A stretch of DNA of 64,000 nucleotides from NCBI GenBank assembly GCA_032716605.1, contig CM064552.1:15826525-15890524 (forward strand), given 5' to 3'. A program made the position numbers and the translations under genes. Every line of letters begins with the position of its first letter. Position 1 is the first letter of the stretch. This DNA is from Paralithodes platypus (Eukaryota > Arthropoda > Malacostraca > Decapoda > Lithodidae). This document shows positions 21,706 to 32,441 of the stretch, piece by piece. The notes beneath the pieces are model-generated. The model saw only the letters and a program-made list of their open reading frames with translations, made no database searches and was not told the origin of the DNA.

Positions 21706-21973
21706 ATATATTGCGTGAGCGTCCAACATTTGCAATACCTAAATATATCGATATTCATAAATAAATGGAGAATATTACAAGAAAACATTGAACTAGTGAG
21801 TCACTTCAGGGGTTGAGACAATACTACGTGACGCACATTCATTTGCGGTTCCTGAAAATAGCCACGTAAAAAATCTTGCTCAAATTGTCTTAAATGATTC
21901 TAATATTAGGAGTATGAAGGCTATTGAACCAATCTTATGAAACGGTCATTAATTTTGGGGTTCATTGAAAAGC

Positions 21974-22175
21974 TGTGTGTGTGTGCGTGTGTATGTATGT
22001 ATGTGTGTGTGCGTGTATGTGCATGTGTGTGTGTGTATGAATGTATATGTGCATCTGTGTGTGTGTATGTTCGTGTGTGTATGTGTGTGTTTATGTATGT
22101 GTGCGTGTATGTGCATGTGTGTGTGTGTATGCATGTGCATGTGTGTATGTGCATCTCTGTGTGTGTGTGTGTGTA
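21974..22175. repeat. (TG)n/(TATG)n tract
   Basis: GTGTGTATGTGCATGTGTGT-type sequence about 200 bp long. Overlapping Cys/Val ORFs on plus and Thr/His ORFs on minus are artefacts. Confidence 0.95.
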
Positions 22176-22244
22176 CGGAGCCCAGTGGAGCAAACATCCT
22201 GCCAGACGTTGGAGGTGGTGGTGGAAAGACGATCACAGATCACT

Positions 22245-22550
22245 TCACCTACAAATCTGTTCGCCAACAAGTGTTTTTCGCTATTTGGTCTTTTCGTCCA
22301 CAATTTGTTTTCGTAAACAAGTCTTTTCGTCCTCGAGTGCTTTCATTCAACAAGTCTTTTCATGCAATATGTGTTTTCGCCCACAAGTTAGTCACAAGCC
22401 TTTTGAACCCACAAATCAGTTCGTACACAAGTCTTTTTCACCCACAAGTTGTTTCGTTCGCATGTTGTTTCTTTCACACATGTATTTGTCTGGCCACAGG
22501 TCTTTTCGCCCACTAGTCTTTTCACCCACTTGCCTTTTCGCCCATACTGG
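22245..22550. repeat. Degenerate repeat of an ACAAGTCTTTTCGCCC-like unit
   Basis: CAAGTSTTTTCGYYC-like blocks recur about every 20-30 bp from 22267 to 22540 with heavy divergence. An open plus frame crosses it because the unit has few stops. Confidence 0.7.
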
Positions 22551-23101
22551 AATTTGCTTTACCTACACTGAAGTTGATTGGGTGAAGTTAAGCTATGTTA
22601 GTTTATGGTACGTGACGTTACGTTATGTTCGGTTTAGTTGAGTTATATTGAATTTCGTTGGGTAATAGCAAGGTCTGTTATAAAATGAGTGTTTTCCTTC
22701 TTTAGTATCTGTCTGTAATGTGACTGTCCGAAAACTCCTCTTAACGAACCAACGATTTTTGTTTTCCAGTATTGGTGATTTAATTTATAAAATAGGATCT
22801 TACTTCAAGGGTTTTAGTTAACTGTGTGCACCTGTTTTTTTTTTCTTTTTTTTTCGCAAATTTAATGTTGTGGACCTGTTTTTGCTGCTTACATTGTGTG
22901 CACCTGTTGTTACTAATTTAAGTGTTTGCACCTGATTGTGATCAGGGGTGAGTAAATTGCATATTTAGTGGCTCTTTATGATAGCCTAAATTTCAGGGTT
23001 GGTTTAGGCTCAAAATAATTATGAAAATCACGTTTAGTTAATATTTACTTCCTATTATTCGTTTGTTTTAGCAAGGTTAGGTTTTACCATAGACTATGGG
23101 T
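22551..23101. other. Spacer with a weak GCACCTG repeat
   Basis: GTGTGCACCTGTT-like blocks occur at about 22826, 22871, 22900 and 22927. Otherwise nothing is recognised. Confidence 0.5.
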
Positions 23102-23436
23102 TTAAGGGGAGGTTTTTAGTTGATGCCCTAGACTTCCATCAAGCTTAAAATTACTCCCCCTAGACTCCCTTTCAAGATAAATTTTTAAATTTTTCGGTAG
23201 AAAAATGTCCCGGCCGAAGGCCGGTTCCCTTAAATTACAGGCTCGCTATCGCTCGCCAGGAAAAAATGGACACCTAAATAGCGCGAATAGTTTTAAAATT
23301 GACAGAAATGGGGCGAGGGTTCTTAAAATCGCCAAACTAATGGGGCAAGCGTCTTAAAATATCAAAAGCAATGGGGCTAAACATGAGGGAGAAAGGGATC
23401 CAGAAAAAAATCCTCCAGGTGGAAATCTCCCCTTAA
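23102..23436 (+). mobile_element. Fold-back MITE family A, copy A6
   Basis: It starts TTAAGGGGAGGTTTTTAG and ends GAAATCTCCCCTTAA. The CCCGGCCGAAGGCCGG hairpin and the full GGCTCGCTATCGCTCGCC core are intact, which makes it a good reference copy. Confidence 0.92.
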
Positions 23437-23570
23437 CCACAGGCTAATTGTGGGCGAACCAACTTCGATGGGAAAAGCGAAAAGACGTAAGAGCGAACAA
23501 GGGCGTACACCATGGAAAAACAACAAATAATAATAATTGCGATCTGTCCTAACCTAGTCAAGTGGCGGGT

Positions 23571-25300
23571 GACGGAATGGGGAGGAGGGTGCCTTGATAG
23601 AGTGAGGAGGAGGGTGCCTTGACGGAGTGAGGAGGAGGGTGCCTTGATAGAGTGAGGAGGAGGGTGCCTTGACGGAGTGAGGAGGAGGGTGCCTTGATAG
23701 AGTGAGGAGGAGGGTGCCTTGACGGAGTGAGGAGGAGGGTGCCTTGATAGAGTGAGGAGGAGGGTGCCTTGACGGAGTGAGGAGGAGGGTGCCTTGATAG
23801 AGTGAGGAGGAGGGTGCCTTGATAGAGTGAGGAGGAGGGTGCCTTGACGGAGTGAGGAGGAGGGTGCCTTGATAGAGTGAGGAGGAGGGTGCCTTGACGG
23901 AGTGAGGAGGAGGGTGCCTTGATAGAGTGAGGAGGAGGGTGCCTTGACGGAGTGAGGAGGAGGGTGCCTTGATAGAGTGAGGAGGAGGGTGCCTTGACGG
24001 AGTGAGGAGGAGGGTGCCTTGATAGAGTGAGGAGGAGGGTGCCTTGACGGAGTGAGGAGGAGGGTGCCTTGACGGAGTGAGGAGGAGGGTGCCTTGATAG
24101 AGTGAGGAGGAGGGTGCCTTGATAGAGTGAGGAGGAGGGTGCCTTGACGGAGTGAGGAGGAGGGTGCCTTGATAGAGTGAGGAGGAGGGTGCCTTGACGG
24201 AGTGAGGAGGAGGGTGCCTTGATAGAGTGAGGAGGAGGGTGCCTTGACGGAGTGAGGAGGAGGGTGCCTTGATAGAGTGAGGAGGAGGGTGCCTTGACGG
24301 AGTGAGGAGGAGGGTGCCTTGATAGAGTGAGGGGGGTGCCTTGACGGAGTGAGGAGGAGGGTGCCTTGATAGAGTGAGGAGGAGGGTGCCTTGACGGAGT
24401 GAGGAGGAGGGTGCCTTGATAGAGTGAGGAGGAGGGTGCCTTGACGGAGTGAGGAGGAGGGTGCCTTGATAGAGTGAGGAGGAGGGTGCCTTGACGGAGT
24501 GAGGAGGAGGGTGCCTTGATAGAGTGAGGAGGAGGGTGCCTTGACGGAGTGAGGAGGAGGGTGCCTTGATAGAGTGAGGAGGAGGGTGCCTTGACGGAGT
24601 GAGGAGGAGGGTGCCTTGATAGAGTGAGGAGGAGGGTGCCTTGACGGAGTGAGGAGGAGGGTGCCTTGATAGAGTGAGGAGGAGGGTGCCTTGATAGAGT
24701 GAGGAGGAGGGTGCCTTGACGGAGTGAGGAGGAGGGTGCCTTGATAGAGTGAGGAGGAGGGTGCCTTGACGGAGTGAGGAGGAGGGTGCCTTGATAGAGT
24801 GAGGAGGAGGGTGCCTTGACGGAGTGAGGAGGAGGGTGCCTTGATAGAGTGAGGAGGAGGGTGCCTTGACGGAGTGAGGAGGAGGGTGCCTTGACGGAGT
24901 GAGGAGGAGGGTGCCTTGATAGAGTGAGGAGGAGGGTGCCTTGACGGAGTGAGGAGGAGGGTGCCTTGATAGAGTGAGGAGGAGGGTGCCTTGACGGAGT
25001 GAGGAGGAGGGTGTCTTGATAGAGTGAGGAGGAGGGTGCCTTGATAGAGTGAGGAGGAGGGTGCCTTGACGGAGTGAGGAGGAGGGTGCCTTGACGGAGT
25101 GAGGAGGAGGGTGCCTTGATAGACTGAGGAGGAGGGTGCCTTGACGGAGTGAGGAGGAGGGTGCATTGATAGAGTGAGGAGGAGGGTGCCTTGACGGAGT
25201 GAGGAGGAGGGTGCCTTGACGGAGTGAGGAGGAGGGTGCCTTGACGGAGTGAGGAGGAGGGTGCCTTGACGGAGTGAGGAGGAGGGTGCCTTGATAGAGT
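23571..25300. repeat. 25-bp minisatellite, about 69 units, alternating dimer
   Basis: The unit GAGGAGGAGGGTGCCTTGAT/C... alternates between GATAGAGT and GACGGAGT versions, giving a 50-bp higher-order repeat with occasional doubled units. One unit near 24331 lacks 3 bp. Unit identity is otherwise almost complete. All three minus-strand frames stay open for 577-589 codons because 25 is not a multiple of 3 and the unit has no minus-strand stop. These are not taken as proteins. Confidence 0.97.
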
Positions 25301-25406
25301 ACCGCCAGATTCACGTTTGGAAGCCATCTTGATTATTCTTCACGCTGTACCCCACGCCACCATATTGTTTCCACGGTTCATTACATTACTCCCTTCAGTA
25401 AGAACA

Positions 25407-25741
25407 TTAAGAGGGGTCGCCGTTTTTTTTTTTATCGTTCTCCCCTTTTCTCTCTTTCCGTGGCTTGTATCCATTCGGCCCTATACAGCCAACTGTTTTA
25501 AGGCGTTTATCCCCATCCAGGTGTCGATTTCTTCCTGGCGAACGAAAGCGAGCCAGCATTGTAGGTAGAAATCCGGCTTCGCCGGAGAAATTTTTCTATC
25601 GAAAAATGTACAAATTTAGCTTGCTATCAAAACAAAAAAATATATATGCTGGCTCGATACCGCTCGCCAGGAAAATATTGACACCTGGATGGGGTAAACG
25701 TCTTAACACAGTAGTAATGGGGCCGAATGGATAAAAGCCAA

Positions 25742-25773
<32 letters not shown>

Positions 25774-25806
25774 AGAGAACAAAAAAAGCGAGGTGGGCTC
25801 CCTAAA
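25407..25806. mobile_element. Fold-back MITE family B, copy B4
   Basis: The left end TTAAGAGGGGTCGCCG differs from the right end GCGAGGTGGGCTCCCTAAAA, and the right TTAA is lost. Opposite cores at about 25537-25554 and 25650-25668 and the TCCGGCTTCGCCGGA hairpin are present. A (GA)n run has grown in the right arm (25742-25768). Confidence 0.85.
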
Positions 25807-25995
25807 ACGTTATTAGTCTTTTATCCCGGGTAACATTCGACGATTTCATTCATTATAGGAAGGCAATGAAAGAGTTAGAAGATTGATATTGTTATTCAAT
25901 TGTTTCCTAATGGTCCTTCCTCAGCTAGGGAAAATAATGTGATGTTAACCTGAATTGAATAAAACCAACATTATTTGTACGGAAGGAGTTAGAAT
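25807..25995. mobile_element. Degenerate family D-like element
   Basis: It contains AACATTCGACGATTTCATTC and GTCCTTCCTCAGCTAGGGA in inverted arms and ends GTACGGAAGGAGTTA. Its left terminus merges with the B4 border. Confidence 0.5.
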
Positions 25996-26045
25996 TTTAC
26001 TGGTAATTTGGTTAGATATATACCTCTTACATAAGTCTACCTGAT

Positions 26046-26145
26046 TATTATTATTATTGGTTTATTATTAATATTACTATGATTATTATTATCATTATTA
26101 TTATTACTATTATTATTATTATTATTATGATTATTATTGTTATTA
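26046..26145. repeat. (TTA)n microsatellite
   Basis: ATT/TTA units with scattered G or C interruptions. Confidence 0.93.
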
Positions 26146-26296
26146 TCTGCTGTGGAAGCATCGAGGGCTTTTCAGGGGAACTAGGAATCAAGATGGCGCC
26201 CAGTGACCTGACTCCATACACTATAATGTAAAGTTACTCTGTTATTTGAGGTACTCTAGGTCTGACACCGCTCACTTGGAGGACGCGGCACGTCCC

Positions 26297-26665
26297 TTCA
26301 GGGGGGGATGGTCGGTTTTTCTGGCGCCCTTCTCCCTCATATTTAGTCCAATTAGTTTTCAGATTTTAAGAAATTCGATCCATTGGTTTGGCGATTTTAA
26401 AACCTTTCACCCCGTGTCTTTGTCAATATTACGACCTTTAGTTCCATTTAGGTGTCGATTTTTTCCTAGCGAGCGATAGCGAGACCGTAATTATAGGAGG
26501 AACCGGCTTTCGGCCGGGATATTTTTCTGCTGAAAATTTTTACAAATTTATCTTGAAGGGGGGTCTAGGGGAAGTATTTTTAAGCTTGATAGAAGTCTGG
26601 GTAGGAAACTAGAATATTAAAAAAATAAAAAAGCAAAAACAAAATATATATATATACTGTATATA

Positions 26666-26757
<92 letters not shown>

Positions 26758-26777
26758 GGTAACCATATCCCCCTTAA
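26297..26777 (-). mobile_element. Fold-back MITE family A, copy A7 with (TA)n expansion
   Basis: The left end is mutated (TTCAGGGGGGGATGGTCGG) and the right end CATATCCCCCTTAA is good. A (TA)n tract (about 26646-26757) has expanded in the T-rich arm, lengthening the copy to about 480 bp. The TTAA at 26774 is shared with the adjoining D element. Confidence 0.85.
26646..26757. repeat. (TA)n microsatellite inside A7
   Basis: About 110 bp of TA units with two CTG and one TGTA interruptions. Confidence 0.96.
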
Positions 26778-27350
26778 CACTTTCAGTATTATGACGTTTT
26801 GTGTTCACTATATTCTGGCTAACATTGAATGATTATACTCGGCTATGAAAGGCCCTCAGACACTCAAGGTGTAAAGTGTATCTCAATTAGGCCTAAGGGG
26901 AGATGGGCGTATTTATTTGCTTACTTATTCATCTTTTTTTATTATTTGTTATTAGTTTCCTACCTAGACCTCAAGCAAGATTTTAAAAACATCCCAAGAT
27001 CCCCCTTCAAGCTAAATTTGTACATTTTTCGGTAGAAAAATTTCCCGGCCGAAGGTCGGTTTCTCCTAAATTATAGGGTCGCTATCGCTCGCCAGGAAAA
27101 AAATCGACATCTAAATGGCATGAAAGGTCTTAACATTGACGAATAGATGGGGCACAAAGTCTTAAGATCACCAAACTAATGGTCTAAAGATTTGAAAACT
27201 AATGAGGATAAACATGAGGGAGAATGGGTGCCAGAAAAAAACAGCTATCTCCCATTAACCCTCTGACGCCCACAATCCCTTCCTAAGCTGAATTAAATCG
27301 ACTGATGTTGGCCAGACTCTTAAGGTGGCACAATATACTGAAAGGGTTAA
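26774..27350. mobile_element. Fold-back MITE family D copy interrupted by A8
   Basis: The left arm 26774-26892 starts TTAACACTTTCAGTATTATG. The right arm from 27255 (TTAACCCTCTGACGCC) ends CTGAAAGGGTTAA. A8 occupies the middle at TTAA-like borders. Confidence 0.82.
26893..27258 (+). mobile_element. Fold-back MITE family A, copy A8, nested in D
   Basis: The left border is CTAAGGGGAGATGGGCG (TTAA mutated to CTAA) and the right border CTATCTCCCATTAA. The core GTCGCTATCGCTCGCCAGG and the CCCGGCCGAAGGTCGG hairpin are clear. Confidence 0.88.
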
Positions 27351-27490
27351 CACTTTCAGCACGTCGACGCCTCTCTGGTTATTAGTAGACAATTTGTCCA
27401 GTTTCAGAAGGACTTTTGAAAGCTAAATGAGATAATTTATTCCCTTTACCTTCTTAGGCCCAATAAAAATCGTCTGAAGTTAGCCTGCAT
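27347..27490. mobile_element. Family D-like copy, right end lost
   Basis: It begins at the same TTAACACTTTCAGCACG border where the preceding D copy ends, and runs through inverted arms to CAATAAAAATCGTCTGAAG. No terminal GGGTTAA follows. Confidence 0.6.
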
Positions 27491-27654
27491 ATACAAAAAT
27501 CCCCTGTATATGTGTAAATGATTGTGGACACTTGCAGTGCCCCCTTTCTTACCCATTATTTTCAACGATGCAGTGCATAACATACTCTCAAATAGAATTG
27601 CCGAGTCCAGAGAACCAGATCTCAGTAGCATTGTCCATAGTTAGAGAAGCTGCT

Positions 27655-27960
27655 GTCTTTAGTTTCTGAACTCTTTCGGTATCTGAGCACGCTTTTTTAC
27701 ACTATAATCCGGTTATCATTAAACGATGTTATGCCATTTAGGAAGCATCTCTATAATTCAGAGGAGGTAAAACCTAGCTTAAACATCTCTAGAAAATCAA
27801 AAGGGGTAAGATCTTCTTCAAGCATATCTAGAAAATCAAAAGGAGTAAACACTAGCTCAAGTAACTCTCTCGCTCGTACAATTTCTTCCTAAACTGAATA
27901 AAATCGTCTAGTAACAGCCAGAATAAACCGTCAAAAACGCGCCATAATCCTCCAGGTTAT
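27655..27960. mobile_element. Family D-like copy with internal 45-bp triplication
   Basis: The left arm (ATCCGGTTATCATTAAACGA) and right arm (ATCGTCTAGTAACAGCCAG) enclose about 120 bp where CATCTCTAGAAAATCAAAAG-type blocks repeat about three times (27740-27865). Confidence 0.7.
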
Positions 27961-28704
27961 TTATAGGGAAGGAAGTATACATGTGCACGCCCGCGACTGA
28001 GTACCTGACGAGCCGGAGTGGGCGTGGGCGGGGGTAACAAAGACGTATTTGGGCTTGATTACGGCCCGATATTATGGTCGCGGCGGCCCAGACAGACAGA
28101 AAATGGGAGGCGTGAGGGGTCTGGGCAGAGGGGGACTTAATTTATTACTGGTTGACGGGAAATAAAGTTTTGATAGTCAACAGTTGTGGAGCAGTTTGCA
28201 AATATGGCAAAAACAATATTATTCAGCTTAGCCTAACCAAACCTAAGCGTATACCAAGTGCCTACATAGGGAATCAATAAAATGAGAAACAGTTTTGTCA
28301 TGAGTACAACTATAAGTGGAAGATATAATATCGAATAAAATAGGAGGTATGAGAATGCAGGGACAATGGGGAGAGAGGGGAGGGGGACATACAGTATATA
28401 TAGCTTGAAAGGGTAAAGTTATATGGCCACACGTAAACACACACATACTGTACATTAACATTTATACTTACACATACACATCCCTTCAGCTACATAGTTC
28501 CCCAAAGTGTTGTGGCTTGTGCTGAAGGGAGAGCATAGAATAGACTAGGTAGAGTAGAATAGGGTGTCACACTCGCATTTCTTTGGTGTGTACTAGCTAA
28601 TATCCAACTTTGTCTTGCCATTCTTGGAGATGAACACCGAAGTCAGTCGCATGGGTTGATAAATTCACTCTAACAATTAAATAGTACCAGGAACTCATAA
28701 CTAT
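27961..28704. other. Spacer with a small GC-rich patch
   Basis: About 27975-28110 is CpG-richer (GAGCCGGAGTGGGCGTGGGC) than its flanks. No open frame, promoter motif or repeat is convincing. Confidence 0.45.
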
Positions 28705-28920
28705 TGTACAGTTGGCCACATGAGTTTGTATCCACTATAACATTTAATGGAGGGAAGAAAAATTAAAAGTGTGATGAAATTAGTATTATATTTTGTTATA
28801 CATTTGGTTAATCATAATCTCAATTATTGGTTATATGGCAGAATATTAAGTCAATCGCACTCATTTTACTTCCATACACAACATTACCAAGTGAGTGCGA
28901 ATATATGTGGCCAACTGCAC
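28705..28920. mobile_element. Fold-back element family H
   Basis: TGTACAGTTGGCCACATGAG at the left and ATATGTGGCCAACTGCAC at the right are inverted repeats bounding about 216 bp of noncoding DNA. A single TACAGTTGGCCAAATAAG fragment recurs near 35841. Confidence 0.6.
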
Positions 28921-29221
28921 ATACATCAGGCACTAGAATGCAACAATCAGCGAAAGTGTGCAGAACCTTGATAAGCAGCATCAGTAGCAGGCTTGACCAA
29001 ACAAATAAATATATAAATACAAAAATAAAAATAAAACAACGAAGAAACTGGCCGTCTGTACGCCGCCTTAACCCTATTTGGGTAGAGGGGGATCTTTTTG
29101 GACGTCCCCTGTTTCGCTCCATTAGACATTCTATTTGTCTACCTACTTATCGGTCTATCTAAAACGATCTACTTTACTGTCTTACTGCCTATCAATTAAT
29201 CAATCAAACAAGCACATATAT

Positions 29222-29225
<4 letters not shown>

Positions 29226-29300
<75 letters not shown>
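29226..29300. repeat. (CT)n-(TA)n compound microsatellite
   Basis: A CT run (29226-29252) is followed by a TA run (29253-29299). Confidence 0.96.
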
Positions 29301-29304
<4 letters not shown>

Positions 29305-29700
29305 TATACAATGATGCCGTATGTGTAGAGTGCAGACCTACATATGGGTGGAGCGTCAGTATGTATAGGAGTGTATAAGGTGTGTTAATCTGCATACACC
29401 CATCACAATCATATCTGCATACGGTAAACTTGTCTAGCTGTCTATCTATCTATCTATATATCTATCAATCAGTCAAATCTACCTATCTATCAATCAATCA
29501 GTCAACAATTATCTATCTATCTATCAATCTATCTATCAATCTATCAATCAGTCAAATCTACCCCTCTATCCATCTACCTACCCACATCTATATACACAGT
29601 GCAGAGGTAGGTATGGGTGGAGTGTCAGTATGTATAGGAGAGTACGGTGTGTTGATCTCCATACACACCCATCACACATCTACATACGGTACAGTCAAGG
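29300..29700. repeat. (ATCT)n/(ATCA)n region flanked by a duplicated segment
   Basis: ATCT/ATCA units run from about 29438 to 29575. GGGTGGAGCGTCAGTATGTA (29346) and GGGTGGAGTGTCAGTATGTA (29615), with TATAGGAGWGT and CATACACCCATCAC after each, show that a segment of about 100 bp flanking the microsatellite is duplicated about 270 bp apart. Confidence 0.75.
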
Positions 29701-30171
29701 GCCATAGTACAGTGGACATCTATAGCTCGCCGGCAACTGTGATGGAAAACGATGTAATTTGAGGATGACGCATTTCATTTTTACAGTCCTCAGTTGTTAC
29801 AATATTTTTTTCTTCCAGCTGACGATAAATTGTCATATCTCCATCTTCTTAATCAGCAATTACGAATATTTTGTGGTGCAATGGGTTATTTACTATGGGA
29901 ACATGGTATTAATACGACTAGCTAGGAGATATTAGCTTCACATATTTGTATTACATATCGATAAATCAGTTGCTAAGAGATTCAATTTACCGTCGGCTGA
30001 AATATAATCAATTATAATCACCCTATAACTGTTTGTCTTCGCTCGTAAGATTGATAGATTATTTTTTCTGGAATTTACAAGATATTTCATTAGAATGTCG
30101 GAGAAGCTTTGAATCCAAGAGAAACTATGGCTAACCTAACAGTACTGATCGAGGTGACACTTGTTCATATC
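29701..30171. other. AT-rich spacer, nothing recognised
   Basis: No coding frame or repeat boundary seen. Confidence 0.5.
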
Positions 30172-30557
30172 TTAAGGGGAGACTGACCGTTTGTTTGGTC
30201 TATTAATTCATTTATTCATATATGTTTTTAGTTTCCTCCTTAGACCTCCATCAAGCTTAGAAATACATACATGTACATTAGAAATGTACATACAATGTAC
30301 AAGATACATTTGTACATTTTTCGGTAGAAAAATGTCCCGGCCGAAGGCCGGTTCCTCTTAAAATAGCAGGCTCGCTATTGCTCGCCAGGAAATAATCGAC
30401 ACCTAACTGGCATGAAAGGTCTTAAAATTGACAACGAAATGGGGCGAAAGGTGTTAAAATCGCCAAACTAATGGGCGTTCGGTCTTATAATCTCAAAACT
30501 AGTGGTGCTAAACATTAGGGAGAAGGGGGTCCAGAAAAACGGTCTGCCTCCCCTCAA
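30172..30557 (+). mobile_element. Fold-back MITE family A, copy A9
   Basis: It starts TTAAGGGGAGACTGACCG and ends CTGCCTCCCCTCAA. It is the closest relative of A1 in the window but lacks A1's 66-bp palindrome, so it gives the unrearranged form. A small TGTACAT-rich duplication lies at about 30270-30310. Confidence 0.92.
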
Positions 30558-30972
30558 CCCTTTTGGCATTAGGACGACTATTTCATTGGATACTGGCTAA
30601 TTGTATACGATTATACTAAGATTAGGAAGGATCTGTGGGAGTTCAATGGCAAATTAAGTTGTACCCCATCTGATCCCTGGTGTTCCTTCTTAACCCCTTC
30701 ACCACCATTATGTAATGTTCATCATATTTTGGTTATCATTATACGATTGTTTTTAGTTTATAATCTAACTTTACGAATCAAAGGGTTAAATGCAATCTCA
30801 ATAAACCCTCAAAATGACATAGGTCCTTCTTAAACTGCATAAAATCGTCTAATTTTTGCCCGTATCAGAGATAAAGGCGTCATGGTGCTGAAGGGGTTAA
30901 ACTGAATAATATAATTTAATTGTAACCAAACTAATAAATAAAAAATGCGTCCTGGTATACATAAAGGGTTAA
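30556..30972. mobile_element. Family D copy interrupted by a C-like element
   Basis: The left arm starts CAACCCTTTTGGCATTAGG at the A9 border. The right arm resumes at TTAAACTGAATAATATAATT and ends ACATAAAGGGTTAA. The interruption is at the TTAA of the CCTTCTTAAACTG block. Confidence 0.72.
30690..30900. mobile_element. Family C/D-type element nested in a D copy
   Basis: It starts TTAACCCCTTCACCACC and ends GCTGAAGGGGTTAA, 211 bp, with inverted arms around CAAAGGGTTAAATGCAATC. Confidence 0.8.
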
Positions 30973-31908
30973 TGGTTGAATTGGTCACCTGGTTGAAATG
31001 GTCTCCTGGTTGAATTGGTCACCTGGTTGAAATGGTCTCCTGGTTGAATTGGTCTCGTGGTTGAATTGGTCTCCTGGTTGAATTGGTCTCGTGGTTGAAT
31101 TGGTCACCTGGTTGAATTGGTCTCCTGGTTGAATTGGTCTCCTGGTTGAATTGGTCTCGTGGTTGAATTGGTCACCTGGTTGAATTGGTCTCCTGGTTGA
31201 ATTGGTCTCCTGGTTGAATTGGTATCGTGGTTGAATTGGTCTCCTGGTTGAATTGGTCTCCTGGTTGAATTGGTCTCGTGGTTGAAGTGATCTCCTGGTT
31301 GAAATGATCTCCTGGTTGAATTGGTCTCCTGGGTGATTTGGTCTCCTGGTTGAATTGGTCTCCTGGTTGAATTGGTCTCGTGGTTGAATTGGTCACCTGG
31401 TTGAATTGGTCTCCTGGTTGAATTGGTCTCCTGGTTGAATTGGTATCGTGGTTGAATTGGTCTCCTGGTTGAATTGGTCTCCTGGTTGAATTGGTCTCGT
31501 GGTTGAAGTGATCTCCTGGTTGAAATGATCTCCTGGTTGAATTGGTCTCCTGGGTGATTTGGTCTCCTGGTTGAATTGGTCTGGTTGAATTGGTCTCCTG
31601 GTTGAATTGGTCTCCTGGTAAAAATTATCTGGTTAAATTGGTCATCTGGTTGAATTGGTCTCCTGGTTAAATTGGTCTCCTGGTTGAATTGGTCTCCTGA
31701 TTGAATTGGTCTCCTGGTAAAAATGATCTGGTTAAATTGGTCACCTGGTTGAACTGATCTCCTAGTTAAAGATGGTCTCCTGGTTGAATTGGTCTCCTGG
31801 TTGAATTGGTCTCCTGGTAAAAATGATCTGGTTAAATTGGTCACCTGGTTGCACTGATCTCCTGGTTAAAGATGGTCTCCTGGTTGAATTGGTCTCCTGG
31901 TTGAATTG
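30973..31908. repeat. 17-bp minisatellite, about 55 units, 221-bp higher-order repeat
   Basis: The unit GGTTGAATTGGTCTCCT varies at the last bases (CTCCT, CACCT, CTCGT, ATCGT). A block of 13 units recurs with the same order of variants, for example at 31151 and 31372 (shift 221 = 13 x 17). The 3' third is more degenerate. The minus-strand 246-residue frame is a by-product. Confidence 0.95.
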
Positions 31909-32061
31909 TCCGGTCACTAGGGTAAGGTGTGTGCCAAACAACCATAACTTTATTTAATGTACTGTACCCAAACTAGCACAATCAAAACAACCCCAACCAC
32001 GCCCAATCCTTCCCCCTGTGTCGCTGTATGGAACACTTTGTAAAACACTATATGGTCAGTA

Positions 32062-32186
<125 letters not shown>

Positions 32187-32199
32187 GGGGGGGTAGTAT

Positions 32200-32441
32200 T
32201 TATAATGTTTCTGGCTTAAAGCAATACTTAATTTAATGGTACTACAATTTAAATAGTATACCTTTCATTCCCTCTATACTTAAGGTCATTAGTTAGGTTA
32301 CTAGTCTATATTACAAATGGGCCAAGTGCTCATTATAACTGACTAAATGTTAATATAAAAGACATGCTAATCTATCACAAATGCTAAACAGGTGTGTGTT
32401 GAAAAATACAGATAACGACTGAAATGAATAACTATATATTG
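32200..32441. other. AT-rich spacer, nothing recognised
   Basis: No repeats or coding frames are convincing. Confidence 0.5.

Noticed and set aside
21937..22641. 234-residue plus ORF with Cys/Val start
   Set aside because: The first third is a TG microsatellite and the rest a degenerate repeat. No domain is seen.
23433..25327. Three overlapping minus-strand ORFs of 577-589 residues
   Set aside because: All three frames translate the same 25-bp repeat, which simply lacks minus-strand stops. There is no domain, start context or conserved frame.
28827..29162. 111-residue plus ORF with opposing 100-residue minus ORF
   Set aside because: It starts inside fold-back H and continues into AT-rich DNA. 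No domain is seen and both strands are equally open.
31104..31844. 246-residue Gln/Asn/Arg-rich minus ORF
   Set aside because: It is a translation of the 17-bp minisatellite. Frame continuity follows from unit length and not from selection.
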